Assembly (NCBI GenBank): GCA_964474755.1
Contig: CAYYUG010000004.1
Coordinates: 66,438 to 130,437, forward strand
DNA length: 64,000 nucleotides
Source: GCA-2717185 sp964474755
GTDB taxonomy: Bacteria; Pseudomonadota; Alphaproteobacteria; UBA8366; GCA-2717185
Direction: 5' to 3'
Shown here: in pieces, positions 1-8,315 of the stretch
Layout of the letters: each line of letters begins with the position of its first letter
Position numbering within the stretch: position 1 is the first letter of the stretch
The notes under the pieces: model-generated
What the model was told of the DNA's origin: nothing
What the model saw: the letters and a program-made list of their open reading frames with translations, nothing else
The model's database searches: none
Program-made: the position numbers and the translations under genes

Positions 1-442
1 GGGTCAGGTTTAACTAAGCAGCCAGCGCAGTCGCTGCCAAACGAATGTAAGGGCATTACGACCTGGCCCTTGGGCCGCTCGGCGTTGAAGCATAGCAAAA
101 TGACCATGGCGAAGAAAACACCAGCGGAAACCAAGCAGCCCTTTGCCTCGCAAGGCGTCGACAGAACGACGAAAACCAAACCCTATCAGCAGGTAAACCA
201 GGCCGGCGGGCTCTAGCTGGCGTTTTTAACACCCTTAATCCGTCCTAATTGGCAACCACCGCAATTCGTGCGATCAACGCACTACCACCTCGGCAACATA
301 GCTGCACGCTGCTGTGTGACCCCGCACCCCTGCTGCCATACTATCCACCAAACGAGTGGAGGGAGAAGTGAAAGCAGTGACCTACGCAACAAGTTGTTGC
401 TAAAATACGAACAACCTACAGCGGGAGGAAAGGGAGACTGAC
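1..442. other. Left-edge non-coding stretch, no recognised gene
   Basis: No recognisable gene is seen before the E1 start at 443. Bases 1-216 are open in plus frame 1 and end at a TAG, and a minus-strand frame runs from about 216 to a TAA near 13. The latter could be the tail of a protein whose gene lies partly outside the window, but neither translation shows a family motif. The final 60 bases hold a palindrome (386-400) and a purine-rich ribosome binding site just before the E1 gene. Confidence 0.5.
386..400. promoter_or_regulatory. 15-base palindrome upstream of the E1 gene, possible operator
   Basis: The sequence GCAACAAGTTGTTGC has two perfect 7-base arms around a central G and ends 42 bases before the E1 start codon. 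Its position and symmetry suit a repressor or activator site for the E1 gene. No regulator gene lies in the window and no promoter boxes are clear, so the role is inference. Confidence 0.35.
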
Positions 443-2455
443 ATGGCGACAACAAGGGCGGCAAAACGCGGTTCTTCGAATCTTACAGTTCCTCCAGAAA
501 AACTCGAGGAAATCTATACTACCATGCGACGCATCCGTTCCTTTGAGGAGCGGACGGCCGACCTGTTCCAGGAAGGTGTGGTTAAGGGTACAGCGCACTC
601 ATATGTCGGCGAAGAGGCGATCGCATCTGCCGTCGGTTCGATCCTGCGCGACGACGACTACATGGCGAGCAACCATCGCGGCCATGGCCATTGTATCGCA
701 AAGGGCGCCAAACTCGACCGCATGATGGCTGAACTGATGGGTCGCGATACCGGTTATTGCCATGGGCTTGGCGGTTCCATGCACATCGCCGATATGAACC
801 TTAACATCTTAGGTGCAAACGGCATCGTAGGCGCAGCAATGCCACTCAGCACCGGTACAGCACTGGCAGCGAAGCTGCGCGGCACCGACCAGGTCGTCGT
901 CGCCTTCTTTGGCGATGGCGGTTCGAACCAAGGTATTTTCCACGAGTCGCTCAACCTGGCGTCGGTTTGGAAACTGCCGGTACTGTTTATCTGCGAGAAC
1001 AATCAGTACGCCCTCAGCACCTCCTATAAGCGCACGACGTCGGCGGCTCAAATTTCGGATCGGGCGATCGGTTATCAGGTACCAGGAGTGACCATCGACG
1101 GTAACGACCCGATCGAGGTCTACAACGTTGTCGAGGAGGCTGTGGCACGGGCGCGGGCCGGCGAAGGGCCAACCTTGATCGAATGTCTAACCTATCGATG
1201 GGGACAGCATTCACTGCGCGCCAACCTCAACGATCCACGACCGGACAAAGAACTGAAGGAATGGATCGCACGTGACCCCATGAAAGTCATCGAGAAGGCG
1301 CTTCTAGACAACAAGGTGGCAACCCGCGAGCGGCTGACTGAAATCGGCAATGACGTCAAAGCCGAACTCGAGGATGCCGTCGCCTTCGGTAAGGACAGCC
1401 CGGAGCCGAACGTGGCGATGATGGAGGCCGCCGTCTATTCGCCGCACGCCACCTATACCGAGCCGGGGCCAAACACCGACCGCGAACTCAGCTTTCCCGA
1501 AGCCCTGAACGAAGCACTGGCGCAGGAGATGGCCAGCGACGACAGCGTATTCGTTATGGGCGAGGATGTCGGTGAAACTGGCGGGATCTTCACTGTGACA
1601 AAGGGTTTAATTGACAGGTTTGGTGAAGAGCGGGTGCGCGACACACCTATCTCCGAAGCCACCTTCGTCGGTTGCGGCGTCGGCGCGGCGATCGCTGGCA
1701 TGCGCCCCGTCGTCGAAATTCAGATCTTTGATTTCATTGCGCTCACCATGGACATGCTCGTCAACCAGGCAGCCAAGTTCCGCTATATGCTAGGTGGTGG
1801 CCCAACCGTGCCGCTCGTCGTGCGCGGCCCGCAGGGCGGCGGCATCCGCATGGCCGCGCAGCATAGCCAGAGCCTTGAGGCCTGGTTCACCCACGTGCCG
1901 GGTCTGGTCGTCGTCGCTCCGTCAACGCCCTACGATGCAAAAGGGCTATTGGTCTCCGCCATCCGCGACGATAATCCGGTCATTTTCCTGGAGACGAAGC
2001 TGAGCTATGTTGGCGCCGGCGGCCCGGTACCGGAGGAACTCTACGCCATCCCGATTGGTAAGGCTGACGTGAAACGGCAAGGAGCCGACATCACGGTCTT
2101 GGCAACCATGGCCATGGTTCCGCGGGCACTGACGGCAGCAACCCAGTTGGCTCGCGAAGGCATCGATGTGGAAGTAGTCGATCCGCGAACCTTGCGTCCG
2201 CTTGACGAAGAGACAATCCTCGAATCCGTGCGCAAGACCAACCGGCTAGTTATCGTACACGAGGCCTGGCAGAAGGGTGGCTTCGGCGCCGAGGTCTCCG
2301 CATTAGTTGTCGAGAAGGCCTTTGACTATCTAGATGCCCCGATACAACGAGTGGGAGCCAGAGACGTACCAATGCCCTACAATGACGGGTTGGAAGTAGA
2401 GGTTATCCCGTCAATCGAGCGCATCGCCAACACGATCCGAGAAGTTATGCGGTGA
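443..2455 (+). CDS. Fused E1 alpha/beta subunit of a 2-oxoacid (acetoin/branched-chain/pyruvate-type) dehydrogenase
   Basis: This is a thiamine-diphosphate enzyme of 670 residues that joins the E1 alpha and beta chains of a 2-oxoacid dehydrogenase complex. The alpha half (about 20-330) has HRGHGH at 78-83 and the ThDP/Mg motif starting GDGG at 157 and ending ENN at 185-187. The beta half (about 345-670) has the transketolase pyrimidine domain (GEDVGETGG, then RGPQGGG) and a C-terminal transketolase domain. E1 decarboxylates the 2-oxoacid and passes the acyl group to a lipoyl E2. No E2 or E3 gene lies nearby, so the gene is an orphan and its partner must be elsewhere. Sequence flavour is closest to acetoin dehydrogenase AcoA/AcoB, but substrate cannot be assigned. 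A GGGAGA Shine-Dalgarno 7-8 bases before the ATG supports the start. The gene is convergent with the reductase at 2563-3465. Confidence 0.9.
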   Translation: MATTRAAKRGSSNLTVPPEKLEEIYTTMRRIRSFEERTADLFQEGVVKGTAHSYVGEEAIASAVGSILRDDDYMASNHRGHGHCIAKGAKLDRMMAELMGRDTGYCHGLGGSMHIADMNLNILGANGIVGAAMPLSTGTALAAKLRGTDQVVVAFFGDGGSNQGIFHESLNLASVWKLPVLFICENNQYALSTSYKRTTSAAQISDRAIGYQVPGVTIDGNDPIEVYNVVEEAVARARAGEGPTLIECLTYRWGQHSLRANLNDPRPDKELKEWIARDPMKVIEKALLDNKVATRERLTEIGNDVKAELEDAVAFGKDSPEPNVAMMEAAVYSPHATYTEPGPNTDRELSFPEALNEALAQEMASDDSVFVMGEDVGETGGIFTVTKGLIDRFGEERVRDTPISEATFVGCGVGAAIAGMRPVVEIQIFDFIALTMDMLVNQAAKFRYMLGGGPTVPLVVRGPQGGGIRMAAQHSQSLEAWFTHVPGLVVVAPSTPYDAKGLLVSAIRDDNPVIFLETKLSYVGAGGPVPEELYAIPIGKADVKRQGADITVLATMAMVPRALTAATQLAREGIDVEVVDPRTLRPLDEETILESVRKTNRLVIVHEAWQKGGFGAEVSALVVEKAFDYLDAPIQRVGARDVPMPYNDGLEVEVIPSIERIANTIREVMR

Positions 2456-2562
2456 TTTCCAATGATGCCGATGTTCAGATAGAAGACGATAGAAAGTTGG
2501 AAAGGCGTAATTGAGCGATTGCGAACCAATTTATCCAACGAAACGAAACTGTAATCAGCAAT

Positions 2563-3465
2563 CTAGCCCAACGCGGCGATTGCCGCCGCTGTACCCTCGC
2601 CAACTGCGTTAGCGACCTGACCAGGATAACCGGATCGGGCGGCTCCCGCGGCGTAAAGACCCGGCACGGAGGACTCCAGCATTTCATCTACTCTAACTGC
2701 TCCTGACGCGTCCCGCGCGACGCCTTCCGGCAAATACCCCGTGTTCGGCGCAACGCCGACAAAGACAAACACGCCAGAACAGGCAAGGTTTTCCAACGTG
2801 TCCTTATTGATGTCGCGTAAGGCCGCACTCTCAACCCCATCAGAACCCTCTATCGTCTCCACCACGGTGTTCCAACGAAACACAAACTTCGGATTGTCGG
2901 CGGCTTGCGCGACATATGCCTGCCGGGCGCGCAGACGGTTGCTTCGCACCACCAAAGTGATTTTGCTGCAAAATTCAGCTAGGTGAAGCGCTTCCTGCAG
3001 CGCGGCATCGCCCCCACCGGCTACGACCACCTCCTGGTCCATGAACATTGCACCGTCACAAAAGGCGCATTGTGAAACGCCGCGGCCATACAATCTGTCT
3101 TCGCCAATTACGCCAAGCTTCTTCATGGACGCGCCGCTGGCAACGATGAGTTTTGGTGCGCGGTACTCGCCGGACGCTGTCTTAACCACTTTTTCGTCGC
3201 CTTCGAACAACACGTTTTCAACCAAATCCTCGATGATCTGCACACCTAGGGTCATACATTGTTCCGCCAAGGTCATCGCCAATTCGATACCAGAGACATC
3301 TTCTGTCGTTGGATAGCCTTCCAGCTTCCCCACGTTGACGACGAGACCGCCCATCAGTTCCGACTCAAATAGAGCAACAGATTTACCGAAATCGATAGCA
3401 CAACGTGCCGCAGTAAGGCCGGTGATGCCGGCGCCAATAACTATGAGGTCAAAATTTTTAGTCAT
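2563..3465 (-). CDS. Thioredoxin-reductase-like FAD/NAD(P)H disulfide oxidoreductase
   Basis: This 300-residue protein has the length and order of a low-molecular-weight thioredoxin reductase. An FAD dinucleotide fold (GAGITG, 11-16) is followed by a redox dithiol CAFCDG with cysteines at 133 and 136, then an NAD(P)H-binding GGGDAALQEA near 150-159, and a C-terminal FAD segment (VPGLYAAGAA). The canonical enzyme has CATC; here the middle pair is Ala-Phe. It starts 3 bases after the stop of the 3469-4689 gene, so translation is almost certainly coupled. It is the third gene of the UGSC selenoprotein locus. The inferred role is to supply electrons from NAD(P)H to the Cys/Sec centre of the selenoprotein or to a small thiol carrier. 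It could instead be a stand-alone flavoprotein of the same fold. Confidence 0.88.
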   Translation of the reverse strand: MTKNFDLIVIGAGITGLTAARCAIDFGKSVALFESELMGGLVVNVGKLEGYPTTEDVSGIELAMTLAEQCMTLGVQIIEDLVENVLFEGDEKVVKTASGEYRAPKLIVASGASMKKLGVIGEDRLYGRGVSQCAFCDGAMFMDQEVVVAGGGDAALQEALHLAEFCSKITLVVRSNRLRARQAYVAQAADNPKFVFRWNTVVETIEGSDGVESAALRDINKDTLENLACSGVFVFVGVAPNTGYLPEGVARDASGAVRVDEMLESSVPGLYAAGAARSGYPGQVANAVGEGTAAAIAALG

Positions 3466-3468
3466 GAT

Positions 3469-4689
3469 CTAACTAACCTCTTGATCGCGGGCGCGCAGAC
3501 TATCCCAATCGTCCGGCAGGTTAACTGGTTTGACAATGCGACACGGCGGAAAGCCCCAAGAAGGGAAATAGACATGCTGGGCAATCGGTATCGTGCCACC
3601 GGCGACAAACAGAGTAATGTCTTTCGGATCGCGGACCGCTGGGATAGACCCGCTCTCGGCTGCATCGACGACCCAGCCCGGCCACTGGTTCCGCTCCGTT
3701 AGGTCCTTATAAAGCCAGGAGTGCCGCCACATCTCTGCGTCCAACCGACCAGTCTCCCACAGCTGGCGCTTAACGTCGGCCTTCGACAGCCCCTCCGACG
3801 CCAGCTGTTTCGCTACCGCTGGGGCCAGCGCCACAGAAACAACGCCATTGTGATAGATTGCAAACAGCGAGGCGGCGGAACCCATTACGCTAGCGATTTC
3901 CGCTAGCCCACCAGTCACGTTCAAGGCTGTCTCCGCTCGTCGCACGGTCACCGCGCTTACATCTGCGCCGAGCCCCTGTTCCACGTGCAGTGGTTCCCAC
4001 GGGTTTTCTTTCGAATTTTCCGCCAGGCACATCGTGTAACGCCCAGGCTGACCGATGCCGGCAAAACTGACCGCACCTGGCCAACCGCCGCCCACATTAT
4101 TCATGATCAGGCGCAGCGCCCGGCCAATAGTTGCGTTCGCCTTCCAACCGGGTCCAAGTGCGCCATAGCTAGCATTAAGGTTGAGCTGCTCGACAACCTG
4201 CCCGCTGACAACCAGAAGTGGTGCGACGTTCTCGTCTGTGGTCTGCACACCACGCAGGTTAAAGTCAGGCTCAACGATCGCTTCGACCGCAGCAACTACC
4301 ACCGGCAGATAGGCAGGCTCGCAGCCGGCCATAACTGCGTTCACCGCTATCTTCTCCACCGTGGCGACACCCTGAAGCGGGTCAAGCGCGCCGATAACCA
4401 TTTCCGCCGGCTGCGTTGCGTATCTCAGCATATCCTCGACCCGACCGATGGTCGGCGGGATAATCGGTAGCCCATCGGTCCAACCGCGCTTATAAAAAAG
4501 GTCGCTGATCTGCGCGTCAACCGCATCACGAATGACTTCCACCCGCTGACGCGGAAACTGACCGACCAGCGGCGTCCGTTCGGTCAAGCACGACTCTTGG
4601 ACCCGTAGTTTCAGCGTATCGTCAATCCATTCACCGGAACTACGCTGCCCGGTCGGCAGCAGGACCCATTGCGCGTCAGAGAGCATCAC
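3469..4689 (-). CDS. UGSC-locus protein homologous to the C-terminal domain of the neighbouring selenoprotein
   Basis: This 406-residue protein of unknown function is a paralogue of the C-terminal ~360 residues of the selenoprotein at 4845-6593. Both share a W-(S/T)-DGLPIIPPT block (70-80 here, 221-232 there), then a V-(N)-(A/G)-VMAGC block, a SIGR/TIGR-type block and a C-terminal SKADV(R/K)Q block. The N-terminal UGSC thiol/selenol domain is missing; residues 1-60 have no recognised motif. The GTG at 4689 is directly followed by an ATG at 4686, and either may be the start; the Shine-Dalgarno is weak. It sits 155 bases downstream of the selenoprotein and 3 bases upstream of the thioredoxin-reductase-like gene on the same strand, so the three probably form one unit. 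It may pair with the selenoprotein as a second subunit (inference). Confidence 0.75.
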   Translation of the reverse strand: MMLSDAQWVLLPTGQRSSGEWIDDTLKLRVQESCLTERTPLVGQFPRQRVEVIRDAVDAQISDLFYKRGWTDGLPIIPPTIGRVEDMLRYATQPAEMVIGALDPLQGVATVEKIAVNAVMAGCEPAYLPVVVAAVEAIVEPDFNLRGVQTTDENVAPLLVVSGQVVEQLNLNASYGALGPGWKANATIGRALRLIMNNVGGGWPGAVSFAGIGQPGRYTMCLAENSKENPWEPLHVEQGLGADVSAVTVRRAETALNVTGGLAEIASVMGSAASLFAIYHNGVVSVALAPAVAKQLASEGLSKADVKRQLWETGRLDAEMWRHSWLYKDLTERNQWPGWVVDAAESGSIPAVRDPKDITLFVAGGTIPIAQHVYFPSWGFPPCRIVKPVNLPDDWDSLRARDQEVS

Positions 4690-4844
4690 TCAAACCTGTC
4701 ATACCACTCAAGGCACTTTGAGCCGCATAGCTGGGAAGGAGCGACACCAGCGCTCACTTGAGGATACGATCTCGAATATATTACGGTTTCGTCTCTTTCC
4801 CGCGGCAGCTTTCAGCCTTGGCATAATGAACCAAACCACGTTTT

Positions 4845-6593
4845 CTAAAACGCCTTTGCCGCCCTTAGCTTTGCGTCCCACCCATCCGGTAATGCGATCT
4901 TCTTAGCGACCGGATAGCCGAGCATGCCGTTATGAGCGAAGGCGTAGGCGTTGGTTCGCATGGGATCACCCGTGACGACAATCATGAAATCGTCTGGCGA
5001 ACAGACGATCGGCACTAGTCGGTCCGGATCGTCTGATTCCGCAAATTGTGGCGGCGCCTTGCCCAGATTAACCATGTCCTGCAAAGTCCGCCGACCAGGC
5101 ACCAAATTGGTATACTCGCCAAGATACTGCTCGAATTTCCAAGCTGGCCAGCGAGCATGATCGTAGAGATATTGCCGCACATCGGCCTTGGAATAGCCAG
5201 ACTTAGCGATCGTTTCCGCCAGGATGGGGCTCAACAGCAGCAGCGGCTTCAATGTAGCCGTGGCGATGCCGAGCGTGAAGCTCAACTGCCAACCATTCTG
5301 CTTCAGCACGCCATCCGCCAGATAAGGTAACATCTGATCGGCTTCGTTGCCGAAGACCGAGACGATGACGTCGCCACCGGTGTAACGTGCAATCGTCACC
5401 GTATTGTCGCCAGCCTGGAATCCCATATCAACGCTATTCGGCAACCAGCCGCATTTGGCGACCGCGTCCTCGTTCTCCGCCAGCACAACGCGCCAGGTGT
5501 TTCCGTAGGTGCCCTTGTCGTTCTGATGTAATAAGAATCCCGCCACGTTGCGAAGGTAGAGCCGCCAAAAGCGGCCAATGCTGCTGTTCGGCAGAAATCC
5601 GTCACGCATCGCACCCTGTTCATAGTTGAAACCTAGCTGTTTGATGATCGGCCCGTTGATTGTGATAAGGGTCTCCGCACCCGGCGTGTTACCACTATGC
5701 TCGACACCATATTCCGGATCGGCCATCGCCTCGGCCAAGGCCATCAAAACCGGCATGTATTCTGGCCTACAGCCCGCCATGACGCCGTTAACAGCGACGT
5801 TCCAAGGCGTGGCGCTGCGGTTGTCTGGCAGGATTGTGCCAAGCACCTCATGCGGGTTGCGTTCAGTGAATTCGAGGAAGTTTTGAATTTTGGCCTCTGT
5901 TGGTGGGATGATCGGCAGACCATCGCTCCAACTATTCTCGTAGTAAAGCCGGTTGACCTCCTCGAAAGTGCCCTCGAAGACAATGTCTAGTGGCTCCGGC
6001 TCCTTGATCGCCGCAGCCGCATCCGGATCAATCGTTAGATTGTCGATCACCGACTGCAAGGTTACTTCCAGGACGTTACGCTTCAGCTCCTCGACCGACT
6101 GGGTGTCTACATGGCCAGGGACCATCGAAACGGCCAGATTTGGATAGCCAAGTCCGACTGAGGTCGTGCCCGCCTGACCGACGAACCCCTCGCAAACAAC
6201 GGAGGTGCTCGGGACTCCTGCACTTTCGGCAACGGCTGCCGCCCGCAACACGGCGGGCGTACAGCTGCCTCAACAGCCCATACCAGATATAACCGCGTCG
6301 ACCTTCAACTCCTTAAGCCGCATAGGCAGAGTTTCGATGATCTCAGCCTCGTCCTCACCATGGGTCGAGCCGAACTCTTCGTAAGAAACAAAGTTCACGC
6401 CTGGAAAGCGCTCCTTGAGAGCCTCCTCCAGCCAGCCAAAAACCTCATCCCCACGAAACATGTAGTCCCACAGATGGCAGATCGTCTTCCCTTCGAGCGT
6501 ATCCGGCCGTTTCGCGAGCGGGACGATATCCACCGTCTTCCCGCCACGTGGCCAATGGACGGCGTAGATGCCGTCTGCGTTGCGCGGTACCAT
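4845..6593 (-). CDS. UGSC-family selenoprotein with in-frame UGA (Sec108)
   Basis: Two same-frame open segments (6593-6273 and 6269-4845) are separated only by a TGA at 6270-6272. Read as selenocysteine they give one 582-residue protein. The junction reads GMGC-U-GSCTPAV, with Cys107, Sec108 and Cys111. This is the signature of the UGSC (seleno)protein family, first noted in metagenomic selenoproteome surveys. Homology-like sequence continues on both sides: the N-terminal UGSC domain (about 25-200) spans the TGA, and the C-terminal domain (about 205-582, DGLPIIPPT at 224-232) is shared with the 3469-4689 protein. A SECIS-like hairpin follows the TGA (6228-6269). A GGAGG at 6602-6606, 8 bases before the ATG, fixes the start. 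The redox role is inferred from the Cys-Sec pair; the substrate is unknown. Automated callers would split this gene or start it at the GTG at 6251. Confidence 0.9.
6228..6269 (-). promoter_or_regulatory. Bacterial SECIS-like hairpin directly after the UGA of the UGSC selenoprotein
   Basis: In the mRNA, the 42 bases after the UGA fold by eye into a two-tier hairpin. The lower stem is GGCAGC paired with GUUGCC (6 pairs, one G-U), then an internal loop UGUA/GCAGCC, an upper stem CGCCCGC/GCGGGCG (7 perfect GC pairs) and the apical loop CGUGUU. The upper stem begins 10 bases after the UGA and the apical loop 17 bases after it, with G at loop position 2. These values fit the published bacterial SECIS consensus (loop 16-37 bases from the UGA, G in the first two loop positions). 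The element would recruit SelB with Sec-tRNA. It is also coding sequence, so some GC pairing could be chance. Confidence 0.75.
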
Positions 6594-7008
6594 GTTCCTG
6601 TCCTCCGCAAGTGTGTCTGGCAGTAAGACTAGCGAATGCTGCTATACTGCGCCAAGCGTCATGCAATGGAAATTCTATGAATTCCACTAATTCACCTTGG
6701 ATTTAGGAAAATTTTAATGGCGATCCGCATTACTGATCGCAAAATGCGTCTCTGGCATTCTAGTGGAACTGAAGACGGTATTTAAAAAACGGCAAGTCGG
6801 TGTGACATAAGGCAACTATCAATCAAAGCACTGTCAACGATAATCGGCGGTGGATTGCTTGCCTGGACCTTCACCCTCTTCTCGCTCTTCCTCTACTAAA
6901 GGGCACCGCTGGCAAATATTAGCGGCAACAGGGTTTAGCGGCTATGCTCCATTCGGGCTCGGGCTACCCTGTCTGGGTTGGGCTCTCGCAGTCCCTGGAG
7001 TTCCTATA
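6594..7008. other. Divergent intergenic region between the selenoprotein and an amidohydrolase
   Basis: About 415 bases separate the minus-strand selenoprotein from the preferred TTG start of the plus-strand amidohydrolase. The half near the selenoprotein is AT-rich and must hold its promoter; it contains the imperfect palindrome at 6667-6686. The half next to the amidohydrolase (6850-7008) is open in the amidohydrolase frame from a GTG at 6850, but its translation is low-complexity and shows no domain. No RNA gene was recognised. Confidence 0.45.
6667..6686. promoter_or_regulatory. Imperfect palindrome in the divergent selenoprotein/amidohydrolase promoter region
   Basis: TGGAAATTC and GAATTCCA face each other across TAT, giving an inverted repeat with one bulged A. 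It lies 74 bases upstream of the selenoprotein start, in AT-rich sequence where a regulator site would be expected. No matching second copy was noticed in the window. Confidence 0.3.
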
Positions 7009-7896
7009 TTGCCAAACGAATTCAAGCCAAGATTCGCAGTCCCCCGAGGCGCCTGCGATTGCCACTACCATATCTTTGGCCCGCATGATGACTACCCACC
7101 AAGCAAGGGCATACAGCATCTTATGCCGGACGCCCTGCCGGCGGACCATGCCCAAATGCGTGAGCGGACTGGCATCGAACGTATGGTGCTAGTGCAGCCG
7201 GGGGGCTATTACCCGAACAATTACCCGATGCTTGACATCCTGGCCGTCGAAGGCGACGCGGCGCGTGGCATAGCCGCCTACGACCCCTTAATCGCTGATG
7301 TTGAGATCGAACGGCTCGCTGAACAGGGCGTGCGCGGCATGCGAATGAGCCCCGGCCGTAATGTGGATGACGAGCGAATCCAAGTCGTCTGGGACAATAT
7401 TATGTCGCTCGCTCCACGTTTTGAACCGCAAGGCTGGCATATCCAGTTTCTGCTAAGCGGCAAAATGCGCGACCGACTGCTACCTATGCTAGCCGATGTA
7501 ACAGTGCCGGTAGTAATCGATCATCTGGGCCTGTTCCGTCCGGAACGCATCAACGGTCACGCAGGCTTCGAGGCACTGCTCAAGTTGCTGCAACATAATC
7601 ATGTTTGGGTGAAAGTCAGCGGCGCCGACCGGGTAACCCGCCACGGCAAATTCGAAGACGCGCTGCCAGTTATGAAGGCCTTGATCGAAGCTGCCCCCGA
7701 CCGCATGGTCTGGGGCACCGACTGGCCCCACACTGGCGAACGCTTCCCAATTCCCGACGACGCGGAAACAGTGACAGTGCCCTACAGCGAGGTGGATGAG
7801 CGGAAATGCCTTGCGGTGCTCGCCGAAGCCTGCCCAGACGAGGCGACCTTTAAGGCGATTTTAACCGAAAATCCCGCACGGCTGTATGGATTTTAG
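7009..7896 (+). CDS. LigI-like metal-dependent hydrolase (amidohydrolase superfamily, COG3618)
   Basis: This is a TIM-barrel hydrolase of the 2-pyrone-4,6-dicarboxylate lactonase (LigI) / Amidohydro_2 type. The strand-1 HxH is in DCHYHIFGP (His19 and His21), a strand-6 VVIDHLG and VSGADR follow, and the strand-8 Asp is in GTDWPH. Such enzymes open lactones or related cyclic acids. The frame is open back to a GTG at 6850, but that would add 53 residues of low-complexity sequence. The TTG at 7009 has a GGAG 8 bases upstream and gives 295 residues, the usual family length, so it is preferred. The stop is only 12 bases from that of the convergent cupin gene. The nearby SMP-30 lactonase hints at a shared lactone theme. 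The actual substrate is unknown. Confidence 0.85.
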   Translation: MPNEFKPRFAVPRGACDCHYHIFGPHDDYPPSKGIQHLMPDALPADHAQMRERTGIERMVLVQPGGYYPNNYPMLDILAVEGDAARGIAAYDPLIADVEIERLAEQGVRGMRMSPGRNVDDERIQVVWDNIMSLAPRFEPQGWHIQFLLSGKMRDRLLPMLADVTVPVVIDHLGLFRPERINGHAGFEALLKLLQHNHVWVKVSGADRVTRHGKFEDALPVMKALIEAAPDRMVWGTDWPHTGERFPIPDDAETVTVPYSEVDERKCLAVLAEACPDEATFKAILTENPARLYGF

Positions 7897-7908
7897 GGTT
7901 TAACTTCC

Positions 7909-8214
7909 TCAATCATAGCCAAACAACCACCGTGTCCGGCCATTGTGTACATTTCTGACCGAATGCACCGTGTCGCGCGGGATAAAGACCTCGTCGCCGG
8001 GACCTGCCGTGCAAATTTTTCCTTCAATTTCTAGTTTCAGTTCTCCCTCAACTACAGTCACCAACTCGTTCATGGAATGCTCGAAGCCGTTCCATTCCTG
8101 TCCTGGCGCATCGTTAAAGTCGTGGCAATCATAGCCCCGTTCGCTCCAACTTTTTTCAACCACGTCGCGGTCGACCGGTTGCGGGAATTTCCCTCGCACC
8201 ACCATCTCCAGCAT
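7909..8214 (-). CDS. Small cupin-domain protein
   Basis: This 101-residue protein is a single cupin barrel. The metal-site pattern is visible as His46 and Glu50 (EHSMNE) with a late His84 (RDTVHS), and the PGDEVFIP segment is typical of cupin motif 2. Such small cupins bind a divalent metal and act as isomerases, lyases or sugar/acid-sensing proteins; function here is not assignable. The gene is divergent from the SMP-30 lactonase (101 bases between starts) and convergent with the LigI-like hydrolase. Confidence 0.82.
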   Translation of the reverse strand: MLEMVVRGKFPQPVDRDVVEKSWSERGYDCHDFNDAPGQEWNGFEHSMNELVTVVEGELKLEIEGKICTAGPGDEVFIPRDTVHSVRNVHNGRTRWLFGYD

Positions 8215-8315
8215 ACCTGGCCCTTTCGTTTATCGCGCCAAGGCGCATAATTGCTCCCATCCGGCGCGCCCTCAACCTTAGCGTTGCTACGAGACAGAAA
8301 TAGGGAGATCCTGCC

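Noticed and set aside
1..216. Partial ORF at the left edge on either strand
   Set aside because: Both frames lack a known motif, and without the adjoining sequence neither can be supported as a gene.
6270..6272. Treating the TGA in the UGSC gene as a stop, making two genes or a pseudogene
   Set aside because: The reading frame and the family signature run straight through it, a fitting SECIS-like hairpin follows, and neighbouring genes show no decay.
6850..7008. N-terminal extension of the LigI-like hydrolase from GTG 6850
   Set aside because: The added 53 residues are low-complexity, and TTG 7009 has a good Shine-Dalgarno and gives the family length.
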